In this document: positions 49,550 to 58,663 of the stretch, one piece after another
How the letters are laid out: each line of letters begins with the position of its first letter
How positions within the stretch are numbered: position 1 is the first letter of the stretch
Source: Chlorobiaceae bacterium
GTDB lineage: Bacteria; Bacteroidota; Chlorobiia; Chlorobiales; Chlorobiaceae
DNA length: 64,000 nt
Direction: 5' to 3'
Assembly (NCBI GenBank): GCA_012972835.1
Contig: JABDHK010000010.1
Coordinates: forward strand, 307,782-371,781
The notes under the pieces: generated by a model
What the model was told of the DNA's origin: nothing
Seen by the model: only the letters and a program-made list of their open reading frames with translations
Database searches by the model: none
Translations under genes and position numbers: made by a program

Positions 49550-50770
49550 ATGACCGACCTTCTCTATTTTTCCAGCATTCTCCCTCTTTTTGCCCTGCTG
49601 GTTGTTGTAGCTATAATGCTTCAGTTGAAATCCCGGGAGCTCGAAAATCTCAAGATTCGTCAGGCCCGGCTTGAAGCTGATCTTGAGAACGAGCAGCGCA
49701 ATAGCACAGAAAAAACAGCCCTTATGCAGGAGTCTGAATCCCGGTTGAAAATTGAGTTTGAAAACCTTTCCAACAGAATATTTGAAGAGCGGGGTAGAGC
49801 TATCGGTCTTGAAAACCGCGAACGCATGGATGGACTATTGCAGCCCCTTCGCGAGCAGATTGATGCATTTCGAAAGAGAGTTGATGAGGTGCACACCGTC
49901 GATAGTGAGCTTTCAGGACGCCTCTTCGAACAGGTGCGCCAACTGCATGAGTTGAGTGGAAAGGTGAGTGAAGAGGCCAACCTGCTGGCACAGGCCATCA
50001 AGGGTGACTCAAAAAAACAGGGTGACTGGGGTGAGATGATTATCGAGCGTATTTTTGAGGTGTCAGGCCTTGCAAAAGGCCGTGAATACATGGCGCAGGA
50101 GAGTTTCCGGCAAGATGATGGATTGATGAAACGCCCTGACTTTATGGTATTGCTGCCTGCAAACAAGGCAGTCATTGTTGATTCCAAAGTTTCCCTTACC
50201 GCCTATGAGCGCTTCTGTCGCTGCGATGATGACAAACAGCGCCAGCAGGCGATGAAAGAGCATGTTCAGTCCGTTCGTCGCCATATTGCTGAACTGGAGG
50301 CAAAAGAGTACAGTGGTATCGGTGGCAACAGAACCCTCGATTTCGTTATTATGTGTATTCCTCTCGAGCCAGCCTGGCAGGCAGTCATGCAGGCCGACAC
50401 CGAACTACTCTACGATACTGCGGGAAAAAACGTGGTCTTGTGTGGCCCCACCACGCTTATGATCACTCTCAAGCTCATTGCGCAAATATGGCGGAGGGAG
50501 AATGAGAACCGAAATGCGGAACTTATTGCCGAAAAAGCCGGGAAAATCTACGATCAGGTTTTTCTTGTGCTTGATGCCATGACAGATGCAAGAAAAAAGC
50601 TGACAGTAGTGTCAGACTCCTTCGATCTTGCTCTGAAACGCATCAAAGAGGGACGAGGTAATCTTGTGGGCAGGGTAGAAGAGATCCGCAGGCTCGGAGC
50701 AAAAGTTAGTCGTCAAATACCATCCGACCTTGTTCAGGAAGCGGAATCTGACTGCGACGGCAAAGAGTGA
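49550..50770 (+). CDS. rmuC: RmuC-like DNA recombination protein
   Basis: 406 residues. N-terminal membrane anchor (YFSSILPLFALLVVVAIML), a coiled coil of ~100 residues, then the RmuC nuclease-like domain (KKQGDWGEMIIERIFEVSGL; PDFMVLLPANKAVIVDSKVS with a D..DxK-like catalytic set). RmuC limits inversion at short inverted repeats. It starts 39 bp after the DUF2127 gene. Confidence 0.9.
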   Translation: MTDLLYFSSILPLFALLVVVAIMLQLKSRELENLKIRQARLEADLENEQRNSTEKTALMQESESRLKIEFENLSNRIFEERGRAIGLENRERMDGLLQPLREQIDAFRKRVDEVHTVDSELSGRLFEQVRQLHELSGKVSEEANLLAQAIKGDSKKQGDWGEMIIERIFEVSGLAKGREYMAQESFRQDDGLMKRPDFMVLLPANKAVIVDSKVSLTAYERFCRCDDDKQRQQAMKEHVQSVRRHIAELEAKEYSGIGGNRTLDFVIMCIPLEPAWQAVMQADTELLYDTAGKNVVLCGPTTLMITLKLIAQIWRRENENRNAELIAEKAGKIYDQVFLVLDAMTDARKKLTVVSDSFDLALKRIKEGRGNLVGRVEEIRRLGAKVSRQIPSDLVQEAESDCDGKE

Positions 50771-50775
50771 AAGGC

Positions 50776-51084
50776 TTATGGCCTTGAGTCGTCATAGGCC
50801 TTTATATCCCGCTCAATGTTAGATCCCTCACTGTTGAGAGCGACTTGCAGATCATAATCCATTTGAAGTCCAAACCAGAAATGGGCAGGGGTACCGAAAT
50901 AGCGTCCAAGTCGCAAAGCTGTTTCAGCAGTTATACTCCTTTTTCCAGTTATAATATCATTGATGCGCCATACCGGAATACGAATATCCTCAGCAATTCT
51001 CTTTTCGGTAAGGTTCATGGGGGTAATGTACTCCTCAAGCAGAACAGTTCCTGGATGAAGCGGTAATTTCTTCTTCGCAATCAT
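50776..51084 (-). CDS. higA: HigA-family antitoxin/regulator, no HigB beside it
   Basis: 102 residues. LPLHPGTVLLEEYITPMNLT is the HigA start, and the helix-turn-helix (EKRIAEDIRIPVWRINDIIT) is followed by GKRSITAETALRLGRYFG and the closing HFWFGLQMDYDL. HigA neutralises HigB, an mRNA-cleaving toxin normally encoded immediately upstream. The 349 bp upstream carry no such frame, so it is a solo copy. The gene has an upstream inverted repeat. Confidence 0.85.
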   Translation of the reverse strand: MIAKKKLPLHPGTVLLEEYITPMNLTEKRIAEDIRIPVWRINDIITGKRSITAETALRLGRYFGTPAHFWFGLQMDYDLQVALNSEGSNIERDIKAYDDSRP

Positions 51085-51100
51085 GGACGAATTTCCTCAT

Positions 51101-51145
51101 GGTAACCTGAATTTGTCATCATAGTACACTGTACAACAGGTTACC
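51101..51145. promoter_or_regulatory. Inverted repeat upstream of higA (candidate operator)
   Basis: ggtaacctg (51101-51109) and caggttacc (51137-51145) are a perfect 9-bp inverted repeat with 27-bp spacing; a second palindrome gtac-act-gtac lies inside it (51124-51134). The position just upstream of the higA ATG fits autorepression. Confidence 0.5.
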
Positions 51146-51433
51146 ATTTAATTATTGATTTCACGTTCTTTATTCTCCCTCTTTCACCAAAGGCCATAAT
51201 TTATTCTTTTTGACAACGCAACACAGACCTTGCTGGCGCTCGCAGCAAAGAAGAGGAACTTTTTGAAGTGTTATTTCACTTTATTCATTGTTGGAGACGG
51301 CAGCTATTTCGATCTATTCTCTGATGCGTTGTTGTGAGGAATGCAGTTTTTTATTGTTCTTTAATATTTAAATAACTAAATAGTCATATAGTAGATTTTA
51401 TTAGTATGGTGCAATTGAAAACTTTGACTGTCT
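51146..51433. other. Intergenic stretch before the SQR-type gene
   Basis: 288 bp without a coding frame I can support. It contains an 8-bp inverted repeat (acaacgca/tgcgttgt, ~100 bp apart) and an AT-rich end, presumably with the promoter of the flavoprotein gene. Nothing else is recognised. Confidence 0.5.
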
Positions 51434-52888
51434 ATGGCAAAAGTTGTTGTATTAGGAGCAGGAATTTCAGGGCATACTTGCGCTTCGTTTCTTAAAAAGA
51501 AACTTGGCAAAAGTCATGAGGTCGTTGTTGTTACTCCAAACAGTTACTATCAGTGGATTCCCTCGAATATCTGGGTTGGTGTTGGTCAGATGTCGATTGA
51601 TGATGTCCGGTTCGAACTGAAAAAGGTCTATAACCGCTGGGGCATTGTGCTTAAACAAGCTAAAGCACACGAAATCCATCCGGAAGGGGATAGTGAAATC
51701 CGGAAAGGGTATGTGACGATTGAATACACCGACGGGTTGCGGAATGGTCAGACTGAAAAAGTTGACTATGACTACCTTGTCAACGCAACCGGTCCGAAGC
51801 TTAATTTTGAGGCAACCGAAGGTCTTGGCCCCGATAAAAACAGCTTTTCGGTTTGCACCTATAGCCATGCAGCCCATGCATGGGAGCATCTGCAGGACAA
51901 TATCAAAAAAATGAAAGCTGGCCAGAAGCAGCGTATTCTGATTGGTACCGGTCATGCGATGGCCACCTGTCAGGGTGCTGCCTTTGAGTATATTCTTAAT
52001 GTAGCGCATGAAATTAAAAAGCGTGGACTGAGTGACAAGGCTCAGATTACCTGGTTGTCCAATGAGTATGAGCTGGGTGATTTTGGCATGGGAGGCGCCT
52101 TTATCAACCGCGGAGGCTATTACACCCCGACAAAGGTTTTCACTGAATCCATTATGGCCGAGTATGGCATCAACTGGATCAGAAGGGCTGGTGTCCACAA
52201 GGTTGAACCCGGTAAAGCACACTACGAGACGCTTGCTGGTGAAGAGTTGACCCAGGAATTTGATTTTGCCATGCTCATTCCCTCATTCTCCGGTGTTGGA
52301 CTGACCTCGTTTGACAAGAGTGGAGCGGAGATTACCGAGAAGATGTTTGCGCCAAACAAGTTTATGAAGGTTGATGCCAATTATGCGGCAAAGCCCTTTG
52401 AGGATTGGGAAGCTGAAGACTGGCCAACGATCTACCAGAACCCTCTCTATAAAAACATCTATGCTCCGGGCATTGCCTTTGCACCACCGCATCCGATTTC
52501 CAAGCCCATGACAAGTCCGAGTGGACGTCAGATTTTCCCGACAGCACCACGTACCGGCATGCCGGCAGGTGTTATGGGTAAAATTGTAGCACTCAATATT
52601 GCAGAGATAATTCAGGGCGCCACTGAACATCACCATAAAGCCTCCATGAGCAGAATGGGCGCAGCATGTGTTGTGTCAGCAGGGTTTGGTTCCTTTGATG
52701 GCCTTGGTGCTTCAATGACACTTTTTCCGGTTGTGCCTGACTGGAAAAAGTATCCTGAATGGGGTCGCGACATGAACTACTCTCTTGGTGAGGCTGGTTT
52801 GGCGGGTCATTGGCTGAAATTCATTCTTCACTATGTATTTTTCCACAAGGCAAAGGGCTACCCCTTCTGGTGGTTGATTCCAGAATAA
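51434..52888 (+). CDS. Sulfide:quinone oxidoreductase family flavoprotein
   Basis: 484 residues. FAD-binding VVVLGAGISGHTCASFL at the start, NATGPKLNFEAT in the middle, CQGAAFEYIL near 180, and C-terminal GGAFINRGGYYTP, PEWGRDM and GHWLKFILHYVFF. This is the SQR/FCC family fold used by green sulfur bacteria to oxidise sulfide. Four cysteines (near residues 17, 142, 178 and 417) are present; I cannot assign which form the active-site pair. It is longer than type I SQR, fitting the alternative Chlorobi types. A small gene follows. Confidence 0.8.
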   Translation: MAKVVVLGAGISGHTCASFLKKKLGKSHEVVVVTPNSYYQWIPSNIWVGVGQMSIDDVRFELKKVYNRWGIVLKQAKAHEIHPEGDSEIRKGYVTIEYTDGLRNGQTEKVDYDYLVNATGPKLNFEATEGLGPDKNSFSVCTYSHAAHAWEHLQDNIKKMKAGQKQRILIGTGHAMATCQGAAFEYILNVAHEIKKRGLSDKAQITWLSNEYELGDFGMGGAFINRGGYYTPTKVFTESIMAEYGINWIRRAGVHKVEPGKAHYETLAGEELTQEFDFAMLIPSFSGVGLTSFDKSGAEITEKMFAPNKFMKVDANYAAKPFEDWEAEDWPTIYQNPLYKNIYAPGIAFAPPHPISKPMTSPSGRQIFPTAPRTGMPAGVMGKIVALNIAEIIQGATEHHHKASMSRMGAACVVSAGFGSFDGLGASMTLFPVVPDWKKYPEWGRDMNYSLGEAGLAGHWLKFILHYVFFHKAKGYPFWWLIPE

Positions 52889-52922
52889 CCTCATTGAAAA
52901 ACACCTTAAATCTGTAAAACCT

Positions 52923-53081
52923 ATGGGCACGAATAAAGTCAAGGCGTATTACGATGAAGCATATCCACCGGTACCTTCAAAAGGTACCCTCTACTGGCGG
53001 AAAAATCTGCTCTGGCAGCTTGTGCGGTTTGTCGTGTTAAATGTTAAAATCATGCGAATTGTTGTGGGAGGTCACTCGTAA
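52923..53081 (+). CDS. Small protein (52 residues) beside the SQR-type gene
   Basis: ATG 52923 to TAA 53079-53081 encodes MGTNKVKAYYDEAYPPVPSK then GTLYWRKNLLWQLVRFVVLN and a short tail. It has a Pro/Tyr-rich soluble start and an amphipathic hydrophobic C-terminal helix with Trp/Arg, which suits membrane association. It lies 34 bp after the flavoprotein on the same strand with no terminator between them, so it is probably co-expressed. No family recognised. Confidence 0.6.
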   Translation: MGTNKVKAYYDEAYPPVPSKGTLYWRKNLLWQLVRFVVLNVKIMRIVVGGHS

Positions 53082-53108
53082 CTGATTTAGCAATCTAACC
53101 TTGCCGGT

Positions 53109-53699
53109 TCAGTAGTATACTACGGCGTAGAAGAGGTTTTTTTTGATCTCGTTCATCACAAACTGGTAACTTTTCTCGTTTTTCCACCAGAGCATCGGGT
53201 GCCACCATATCGGATTTGTTGGCACAAGGATAAACTTTTTTGACGATCCCTCAAATGCCTTGCTCCAGGTTTCATAGAGACGGAGCATGTGCGGAGGGTC
53301 GCTGACGACAAGTGCACTTTTCCATCCTTTTTTTTTCATTGTGTCCGATGTGTTTTCGGCCTCCTCCCAGCTTGTGGTGGATTTGGTATCGACCTTGATT
53401 GCATTTTTTGGCACTCCGAGCGCCATCATGCGGCGTTCCCTCCAGTTGGGATGACCGGGATGGTAAAATTTTTCGTCAATACCCGTTACAATAACATGCG
53501 CGGCGTACCCGGCTTTATAGAGCTCGGCCCCTTTTCGCACCCGGAGTCCGTTATCTCCTCCCAGCACAATAATGACATCTGATTGTTCAGGATTTCCTGC
53601 ATGAAGTGAAACCACAAAGCCAAGGCTTAAAAAAAAGATTGCTGCGGCGGAACTTACGGTGAAAAGAAAAATCAAGGTCACTTTCACAAAGACTTTCAT
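53109..53699 (-). CDS. YdcF/SanA family (DUF218) envelope protein
   Basis: 196 residues. An N-terminal membrane anchor (LIFLFTVSSAAAIFFLSLGF) precedes the DUF218 core: VIIVLGGDNGLRVRKGAELY, VIVTGIDE, TTSWEEAENTSDTMKKKGW and ALVVSDPPHMLR. The family acts at the cell envelope; SanA affects vancomycin permeability in E. coli. Role here unknown. Confidence 0.85.
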   Translation of the reverse strand: MKVFVKVTLIFLFTVSSAAAIFFLSLGFVVSLHAGNPEQSDVIIVLGGDNGLRVRKGAELYKAGYAAHVIVTGIDEKFYHPGHPNWRERRMMALGVPKNAIKVDTKSTTSWEEAENTSDTMKKKGWKSALVVSDPPHMLRLYETWSKAFEGSSKKFILVPTNPIWWHPMLWWKNEKSYQFVMNEIKKNLFYAVVYY

Positions 53700-53814
53700 A
53701 GTATTCGGCAGGAAAAGGGAAGATTGTATATCCTGTATGGCGTTAGCATTACCTGACTTTCTGCAGGATTATAATCATTTTTTAAAATCTTGCCGCAGGT
53801 TTAGATATGAGCAG

Positions 53815-53853
53815 AAAAAAAAGCAGGCACCCATTTTAAAAAAGTGCCTGCTG
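53815..53853 (-). terminator. Rho-independent terminator of the barrel-protein gene
   Basis: gcaggcac/gtgcctgc make a perfect 8-bp stem; on the minus strand it is followed by a run of T. It lies 33 bp past the stop of the gene. Confidence 0.8.
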
Positions 53854-53885
53854 CATCAGATTGAAGCAAAAAGAGGGCCGAAGGG

Positions 53886-54581
53886 TTAAAACTTGTAGGC
53901 CAGACCGACAGAGAGTACAGGGTAATATTTGAATTTATCGGTTTTGTCTTTCAGGTCAGCAATTTCCTTATCAATACTTTTCTGAATAGTTGACTGGATT
54001 ATAGGAGGGTTGTTTTGAAGGTTGCTGGCGTTCAGCGCCATTTTTGGTGAACCCTGGAACATGACGCCAAGATCGAAAGAAAAGGAGAGGCCGGAATTAT
54101 TGCCAACAGCATTGCCCCATCCAAGACCAGCATAGGGTACTGTCTTGTTGAAATCAACACCGCCCGTCAGTGAGCCTATTTGATCTGTAGTATAGGTTGT
54201 ACCTCCAATAGTAACAGAGGTAACTTGTGACGATTTGCCGGTAGCGCTTATCTTGTTGTTATTGAAGATAACTCCCGGTGAGAGCCTGAAACCTGAGTGT
54301 TCAAATGGATACCAGTCGAGCAACAGAGGAAATGACCCAAGAGATAACTTGTAATCGTAAGTAATCTGGTTTTGGGAGGTTGAACCGCTGTAATTATACC
54401 CGTTATAGCTCGCTCTTGTATTAAAGGAAGGCGTGATCCCTACGGTCACCTCTCCTCCAAATCCCAATGTCCCACCTTTGACACCTACAGCTATATCTCC
54501 TCCATCAGCAAATGCGGATTGAGCAAACGCAAGGCACATCGTGGCTGTAAGTAAAGCCTGTTTTAAACACCCGTATTTCAT
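53886..54581 (-). CDS. Outer-membrane beta-barrel protein with signal peptide
   Basis: 231 residues. Signal peptide MKYGCLKQALLTATMCLAFA with cleavage near SAFA-DGG. Strand pattern: GDIAVGVKGGTLGFGGEVTV, FNTRASYNGYNY, SFPLLLDWYPFEHSGFRLSP, and the final VLSVGLAYKF with terminal Phe used by the BAM complex. The layout resembles uncharacterised Chlorobi and proteobacterial barrels. Function unknown. Confidence 0.78.
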   Translation of the reverse strand: MKYGCLKQALLTATMCLAFAQSAFADGGDIAVGVKGGTLGFGGEVTVGITPSFNTRASYNGYNYSGSTSQNQITYDYKLSLGSFPLLLDWYPFEHSGFRLSPGVIFNNNKISATGKSSQVTSVTIGGTTYTTDQIGSLTGGVDFNKTVPYAGLGWGNAVGNNSGLSFSFDLGVMFQGSPKMALNASNLQNNPPIIQSTIQKSIDKEIADLKDKTDKFKYYPVLSVGLAYKF

Positions 54582-54643
54582 AATGACTCATGTTTATTAT
54601 TGAAAAAGAACAACATTATCAGTAAGGGCTGTTGAATATTTCA

Positions 54644-55297
54644 TCATGAGGGCTCGGAAATATCTGTTGAGACCTCTGGTATTGCTTGAAGTACAGGCAA
54701 TTTATCTGCCGGCACGTTAAGTAGCCGCACGGCTCCAGCAAAACGCTTGTCAAAATAGCTTTGTTTCAGTCTATCTTCGGTGATTCCTTTCGAGAGTGAA
54801 GAGTGGATAAAGGTATCATTACCGATAAAGATCCCGACATGGTTGATTTGCTGGCCATGTGTCTGAAAAAATACGAGATCTCCTGGTTGAAGTTCATCCT
54901 TGGAGACCTTATTGCCGAGAGCTGACATCTCTCTTGATGAACGGGGAAGATGCATGTTGAATGCCTTGTCATACATGAACTGTACAAAACCAGAGCAGTC
55001 AAATCCCCTGGGGGTTTGGCCGCCGAACCGGTATCGAGTACCAAAATAATGAATGACATCAGAAAAAAACGTCCCCATATGTCCAAAGGTCTGATGGGGA
55101 TTGACCGAACTCTGAGCTGCCGTTGGTTTTAAAGCGGTTTCCGACGGGATGTCACAAAAAGCAGTTGATGGTTGTATGCATTGAAGCGCGGAGGCAGCAA
55201 AGCAGAGAGTAAGAAAACGATATGGATTGTATTTTTTTTTCAGTGCAAGAGTGGCACGAAAGGATCTGGAAAAAGGATTATGCAAAGGCATAGGCAC
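54644..55297 (-). CDS. NlpC/P60 family peptidoglycan hydrolase
   Basis: 217 residues. A basic N-terminus and hydrophobic stretch look like a signal peptide (FRATLALKKKYNPYRFLTLC and ALQCIQPSTAFC). The C-terminal NlpC/P60 domain has the catalytic Cys in FDCSGFVQFMY (C101), His in INHVGIFIG (H153) and His in DTFIHSS (H165). It would cleave the D-Glu-mDAP bond in the stem peptide. It lies ~60 bp upstream of the barrel protein on the same strand. Confidence 0.9.
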   Translation of the reverse strand: MPMPLHNPFSRSFRATLALKKKYNPYRFLTLCFAASALQCIQPSTAFCDIPSETALKPTAAQSSVNPHQTFGHMGTFFSDVIHYFGTRYRFGGQTPRGFDCSGFVQFMYDKAFNMHLPRSSREMSALGNKVSKDELQPGDLVFFQTHGQQINHVGIFIGNDTFIHSSLSKGITEDRLKQSYFDKRFAGAVRLLNVPADKLPVLQAIPEVSTDISEPS

Positions 55298-55505
55298 TGT
55301 TTTTTTTAAGGGTTCAGGGCTTTGTCTTGCCGATCAGAATTAAGCTTATATTATAAGAACATATCACGAAATATCCCAATGTTTTACGGATGAGAATAAC
55401 ATTTTCCGCAATTTTCGCAGTTAAGTTTTTTTCCTGATTTTTCTGAAGATCGTTATTATGGGGCCCAAGGATCATAGGAGCAAAATATGGTGGAGAGTGC
55501 AAGGT

Positions 55506-56330
55506 ATGAAAAAAAGGAACACAGAGATATCTCTCGGAATTGTTATCACTGGCGGAACAGCCGGGCTTGGCTATGCCCTTGCTTCAAGATTTCTTTCAGC
55601 TGGTGATCGAGTGGTAATTTGCGGGCGGAATGTGACGCGTCTGCATGAGGCATTACACTCTCTTCGCCTTGCTCTGCCTCAAGCTGAGGTTTATGGCATC
55701 AGGTGTGATGTTGGCAATCCTTCAGAGGTCAGTCTACTTGCCGAATTTGCTGTGGATCAGCTCGGCATAGTTGACCGGTGGCTCAATAATGCCGGTACGG
55801 CGGGGCTGCTGAAACGGCCATTATGGGAGCTTCATTCTGCTGATATTCTCGAAACTTGCACAACCAATCTTTCAGGCTCGCTATTGCTCTGTGCTGAAGC
55901 AGTTAAAGTGATGGATCGTCAACCCTCCTCTCCGAAAGCGATATATCATATTTTTAATATGGGGTTTTCATCTTCAGGAGCGGCTTTTTCCCGTTCTGCC
56001 GTTTCGCATAAGGCATCAAAAAGGGGTGTGGCGGAAGTGACGCATTTTCTGTCGGGAGAGTTGAAAAGTTCAGGAAAAACCAGCATAGGTGTCCATGAAT
56101 TAAGTCCCGGTCTTGTGTTTACTGATCTCCTGCTTCAAGATGCTTCACATGAAGCAGTGAGGCTTTTCAAGGTTATCGCAGAAAAACCAGAAACGGTTGC
56201 ATCCATTCTGGCGCCGAAAATCCGCTCAATCACTGCTCGTAACCGCCATATACGATATCAACCCTTTGTAATGACATTTTTCAGAATGTTAACAGGTTTA
56301 CCCCGTCTTATCGGGAAAGAACAGGGGTAA
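55506..56330 (+). CDS. Short-chain dehydrogenase, chlorophyll(ide)-b-reductase (NOL/NYC1)-like, with His in place of catalytic Tyr
   Basis: 274 residues from ATG 55506; the earlier ATG at 55458 would overlap nothing family-like. Cofactor loop TGGTAGLGYALASRF; NNAG at WLNNAGTAGLL; active-site region is NMGFSSSGAAFSRSAVSHKA followed by SKRG, where the YxxxK Tyr is replaced by His168 while Lys172 is kept. C-terminal VHELSPGLVFTDLLLQD resembles the NOL/NYC1 group that reduces the 7-formyl of chlorophyll b. The reaction here is unproven. Confidence 0.7.
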   Translation: MKKRNTEISLGIVITGGTAGLGYALASRFLSAGDRVVICGRNVTRLHEALHSLRLALPQAEVYGIRCDVGNPSEVSLLAEFAVDQLGIVDRWLNNAGTAGLLKRPLWELHSADILETCTTNLSGSLLLCAEAVKVMDRQPSSPKAIYHIFNMGFSSSGAAFSRSAVSHKASKRGVAEVTHFLSGELKSSGKTSIGVHELSPGLVFTDLLLQDASHEAVRLFKVIAEKPETVASILAPKIRSITARNRHIRYQPFVMTFFRMLTGLPRLIGKEQG

Positions 56331-56499
56331 AGAGGTTGTGAACATGGATGTTTGATAACCGGTATAATGGTTATATCAGAAAATTATTCTTCTTCATTGT
56401 TAAGGTGTGGTTTTTAATTAGAGAGAGTTTTTCATAAATTGCAGCCTGAAAAATTGACGGGAAGTTATAAAGGTTCGAACAACCCCTTTTAAAACACTG

Positions 56500-57543
56500 A
56501 TGAAGCATCCGTTCTTTTATCTTTTTATCTTTTTACTTCTTCTTTCTGGCTGTTCTGGTCAAAACGGAGAGAAAACAGGGAAAGAGCAATCACAGGACAG
56601 GGCGTTACAGGTAGGCCTTGTTTTTGATGTAGGAGGAAGAGGGGATAAATCATTCAATGATTCTGCTTATAACGGCCTTGAAATGGCAAAGAAAAAGCAT
56701 GGAACTGCTTTTCTCTTTATCGAACCTCAGGGAGAGGGAGCTGATCGGGAGGCTGCATTGCGGCAGATGGCTTCAGATCCAAATGTTGGTTTGATTATCG
56801 GCGTTGGTATGCTTTTCAGTGAAGAGATCACGGCTATTGCATCAGAATTTCCCGATAAAAAATTTGTCTGCATTGATTATATCACTCAGCCGGGAGTTCC
56901 CATACCTTCCAATCTTCAGGGAATGGCTTTTGAAGAGAAAAAAGGTTCTTTTCTCGCTGGCGCTCTTGCCGGACTGGTTACCAGAACAAAAACAGTTGGC
57001 TTCATAGGGGGTATGGAGTCAGGCATCATCAAGAAATTTGAGACAGGATTTATTGATGGTGTGCACTTTGTTAATCCTGATGTCAAGGTTATTTCAGGTT
57101 ATATCGGTATGACAGGCAGTGCGTTTGCCAATCCCGCCAAAGGCAAGGAGCTTGCTCTTGGACAGTATGGCAGGGGAGTGGATATTATCTATCAGGCAGC
57201 AGGAGCCAGTGGTCTTGGTGTTATCGAGGCAGCCAGGGAGAGCAGAAAGCTTGTTATCTGCACTGACCGTGATCAGGAATCTGCAGCTCCTGGATTTGTG
57301 TTGAGCAGTATGACCAAGGCTGTGGACAGGGCGGTACTTAAAACGGTTGAAACTGTTCTGGATGGAAGTTTCAAGGGTGGTTCTGTTTCCGTATATGGTC
57401 TTGGCGATCGCTATACCGACTATGTCTATAACAATAACAACGCTTCGTTGATTGGCTCAAAAAATCATGAACAGGTGGAGGCAATTCGCAAGAAAATAGT
57501 TACAGGGGAAATTGTTGTCAATGAGACCGCCGTTGGGCAATAA
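56500..57543 (+). CDS. BMP-family (PnrA-like) ABC substrate-binding lipoprotein
   Basis: 347 residues. Lipobox LLSGC at residue ~18. VGLVFDVGGRGDKSFNDSAY is the Bmp/PnrA start, followed by LIIGVGMLFSEEITAIA, GFIGGMESGIIKKFETGFID and DIIYQAAGASGLGVIEAA. BMP proteins bind nucleosides for ABC importers; transporter genes are not adjacent. A short ataacc/ggttat repeat lies upstream (56359-56382). Confidence 0.85.
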   Translation: MKHPFFYLFIFLLLLSGCSGQNGEKTGKEQSQDRALQVGLVFDVGGRGDKSFNDSAYNGLEMAKKKHGTAFLFIEPQGEGADREAALRQMASDPNVGLIIGVGMLFSEEITAIASEFPDKKFVCIDYITQPGVPIPSNLQGMAFEEKKGSFLAGALAGLVTRTKTVGFIGGMESGIIKKFETGFIDGVHFVNPDVKVISGYIGMTGSAFANPAKGKELALGQYGRGVDIIYQAAGASGLGVIEAARESRKLVICTDRDQESAAPGFVLSSMTKAVDRAVLKTVETVLDGSFKGGSVSVYGLGDRYTDYVYNNNNASLIGSKNHEQVEAIRKKIVTGEIVVNETAVGQ

Positions 57544-57634
57544 GAGTTGTTTAACCGATAAGGAACAACTGGTTACACCTCTTTCGGTGAGCGGAAAAAT
57601 GAAGGGATTGTTAATTGATTGAGGTACAATACTG

Positions 57635-58627
57635 GTGAATAAAAAAATTTTGGTAACCGGAGCAACCGGGTTTATTGGTTCAAGTCTTGTAAGAAAACTT
57701 GCTGCAACTCCTGATGAAGTTTCAATTCTTGTCCGGAAAAGTTCTGATTTAACCTCTCTCTCAGATGTCCTTGACAAAGTCCGGCTTGTCTACGGGGATA
57801 TTACCGACAGAGCCTCTCTTGATTCCGCACTGAAGGACATTGATCTTGTCTATCACTCTGCAGGTCTTACCTATATGGGTGATAAGAAAAATGAACTTCT
57901 CTATAAAATTAATGTTGAAGGTACCCGTAATATTCTTGACGCTTCTCTTGCTGCCGGGGTAAAAAGAGTCGTGCATGTCAGCTCTATTACAGCAGTAGGA
58001 ATAGCCTTCGATAAAAAACCGCTCAGTGAGTCTTCCGAATGGAATTTTCATGCAATCAGCCTTGAATATGCAAGAACAAAGCATCTTTCCGAAATTGCGG
58101 TCGCCGAAGCAGTAAAAAAAGGACTCGATTGTGTGATTGTCAATCCAGCATTTGTCTTTGGGGCCGGAGACATTAACTTCAATGCAGGACGGATTATCAA
58201 GGATATCTACAACCGGCGCCTTCCGTTTTATCCGCTTGGAGGTGTCTGTGTGGTCGATGTTGAAATTGTTGCCGATACCATCATGACGGCCATGAAGATA
58301 GGCAAAACAGGGGAGCGCTACATTATCGGTGGTGAAAATGTATCCTACAAGCAGCTTGCCGATACCATTTCACGGATTACCGGGTCACCGAAAGTACATT
58401 TTCCCCTGCCCTTCTGGATGGCCAGGATATTGAGGTCAATGCTTGATCTTTACAAGAAAAAGAACCGCATATCGAAGCTCTTTAACCTCTCAATGTTCAG
58501 AGTTGCCTCTGAATTCCTCTATTACGATTCAGCTAAGGCATCCCGTGAATTGAACATGCGATTCGAATCCCATGAACACAGCATTCGAAATGCCTACGAG
58601 TGGTATCGTGTTCGTAATCTGCTGTAA
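57635..58627 (+). CDS. NAD-dependent epimerase/dehydratase (dihydroflavonol-reductase-like)
   Basis: 330 residues starting GTG 57635. VTGATGFIGSSLVRKL binds NAD(P), VYHSAGLTYMG follows, and the catalytic YARTK lies near residue 148. The extended-SDR group includes HpnA, DFR-like reductases and 3-beta-HSD; the substrate is not indicated. It begins ~90 bp after the BMP gene. Confidence 0.82.
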   Translation: MNKKILVTGATGFIGSSLVRKLAATPDEVSILVRKSSDLTSLSDVLDKVRLVYGDITDRASLDSALKDIDLVYHSAGLTYMGDKKNELLYKINVEGTRNILDASLAAGVKRVVHVSSITAVGIAFDKKPLSESSEWNFHAISLEYARTKHLSEIAVAEAVKKGLDCVIVNPAFVFGAGDINFNAGRIIKDIYNRRLPFYPLGGVCVVDVEIVADTIMTAMKIGKTGERYIIGGENVSYKQLADTISRITGSPKVHFPLPFWMARILRSMLDLYKKKNRISKLFNLSMFRVASEFLYYDSAKASRELNMRFESHEHSIRNAYEWYRVRNLL

Positions 58628-58663
58628 CCCCAGAGAGAGCTCACACGAGAGAGGTTATTTGGC

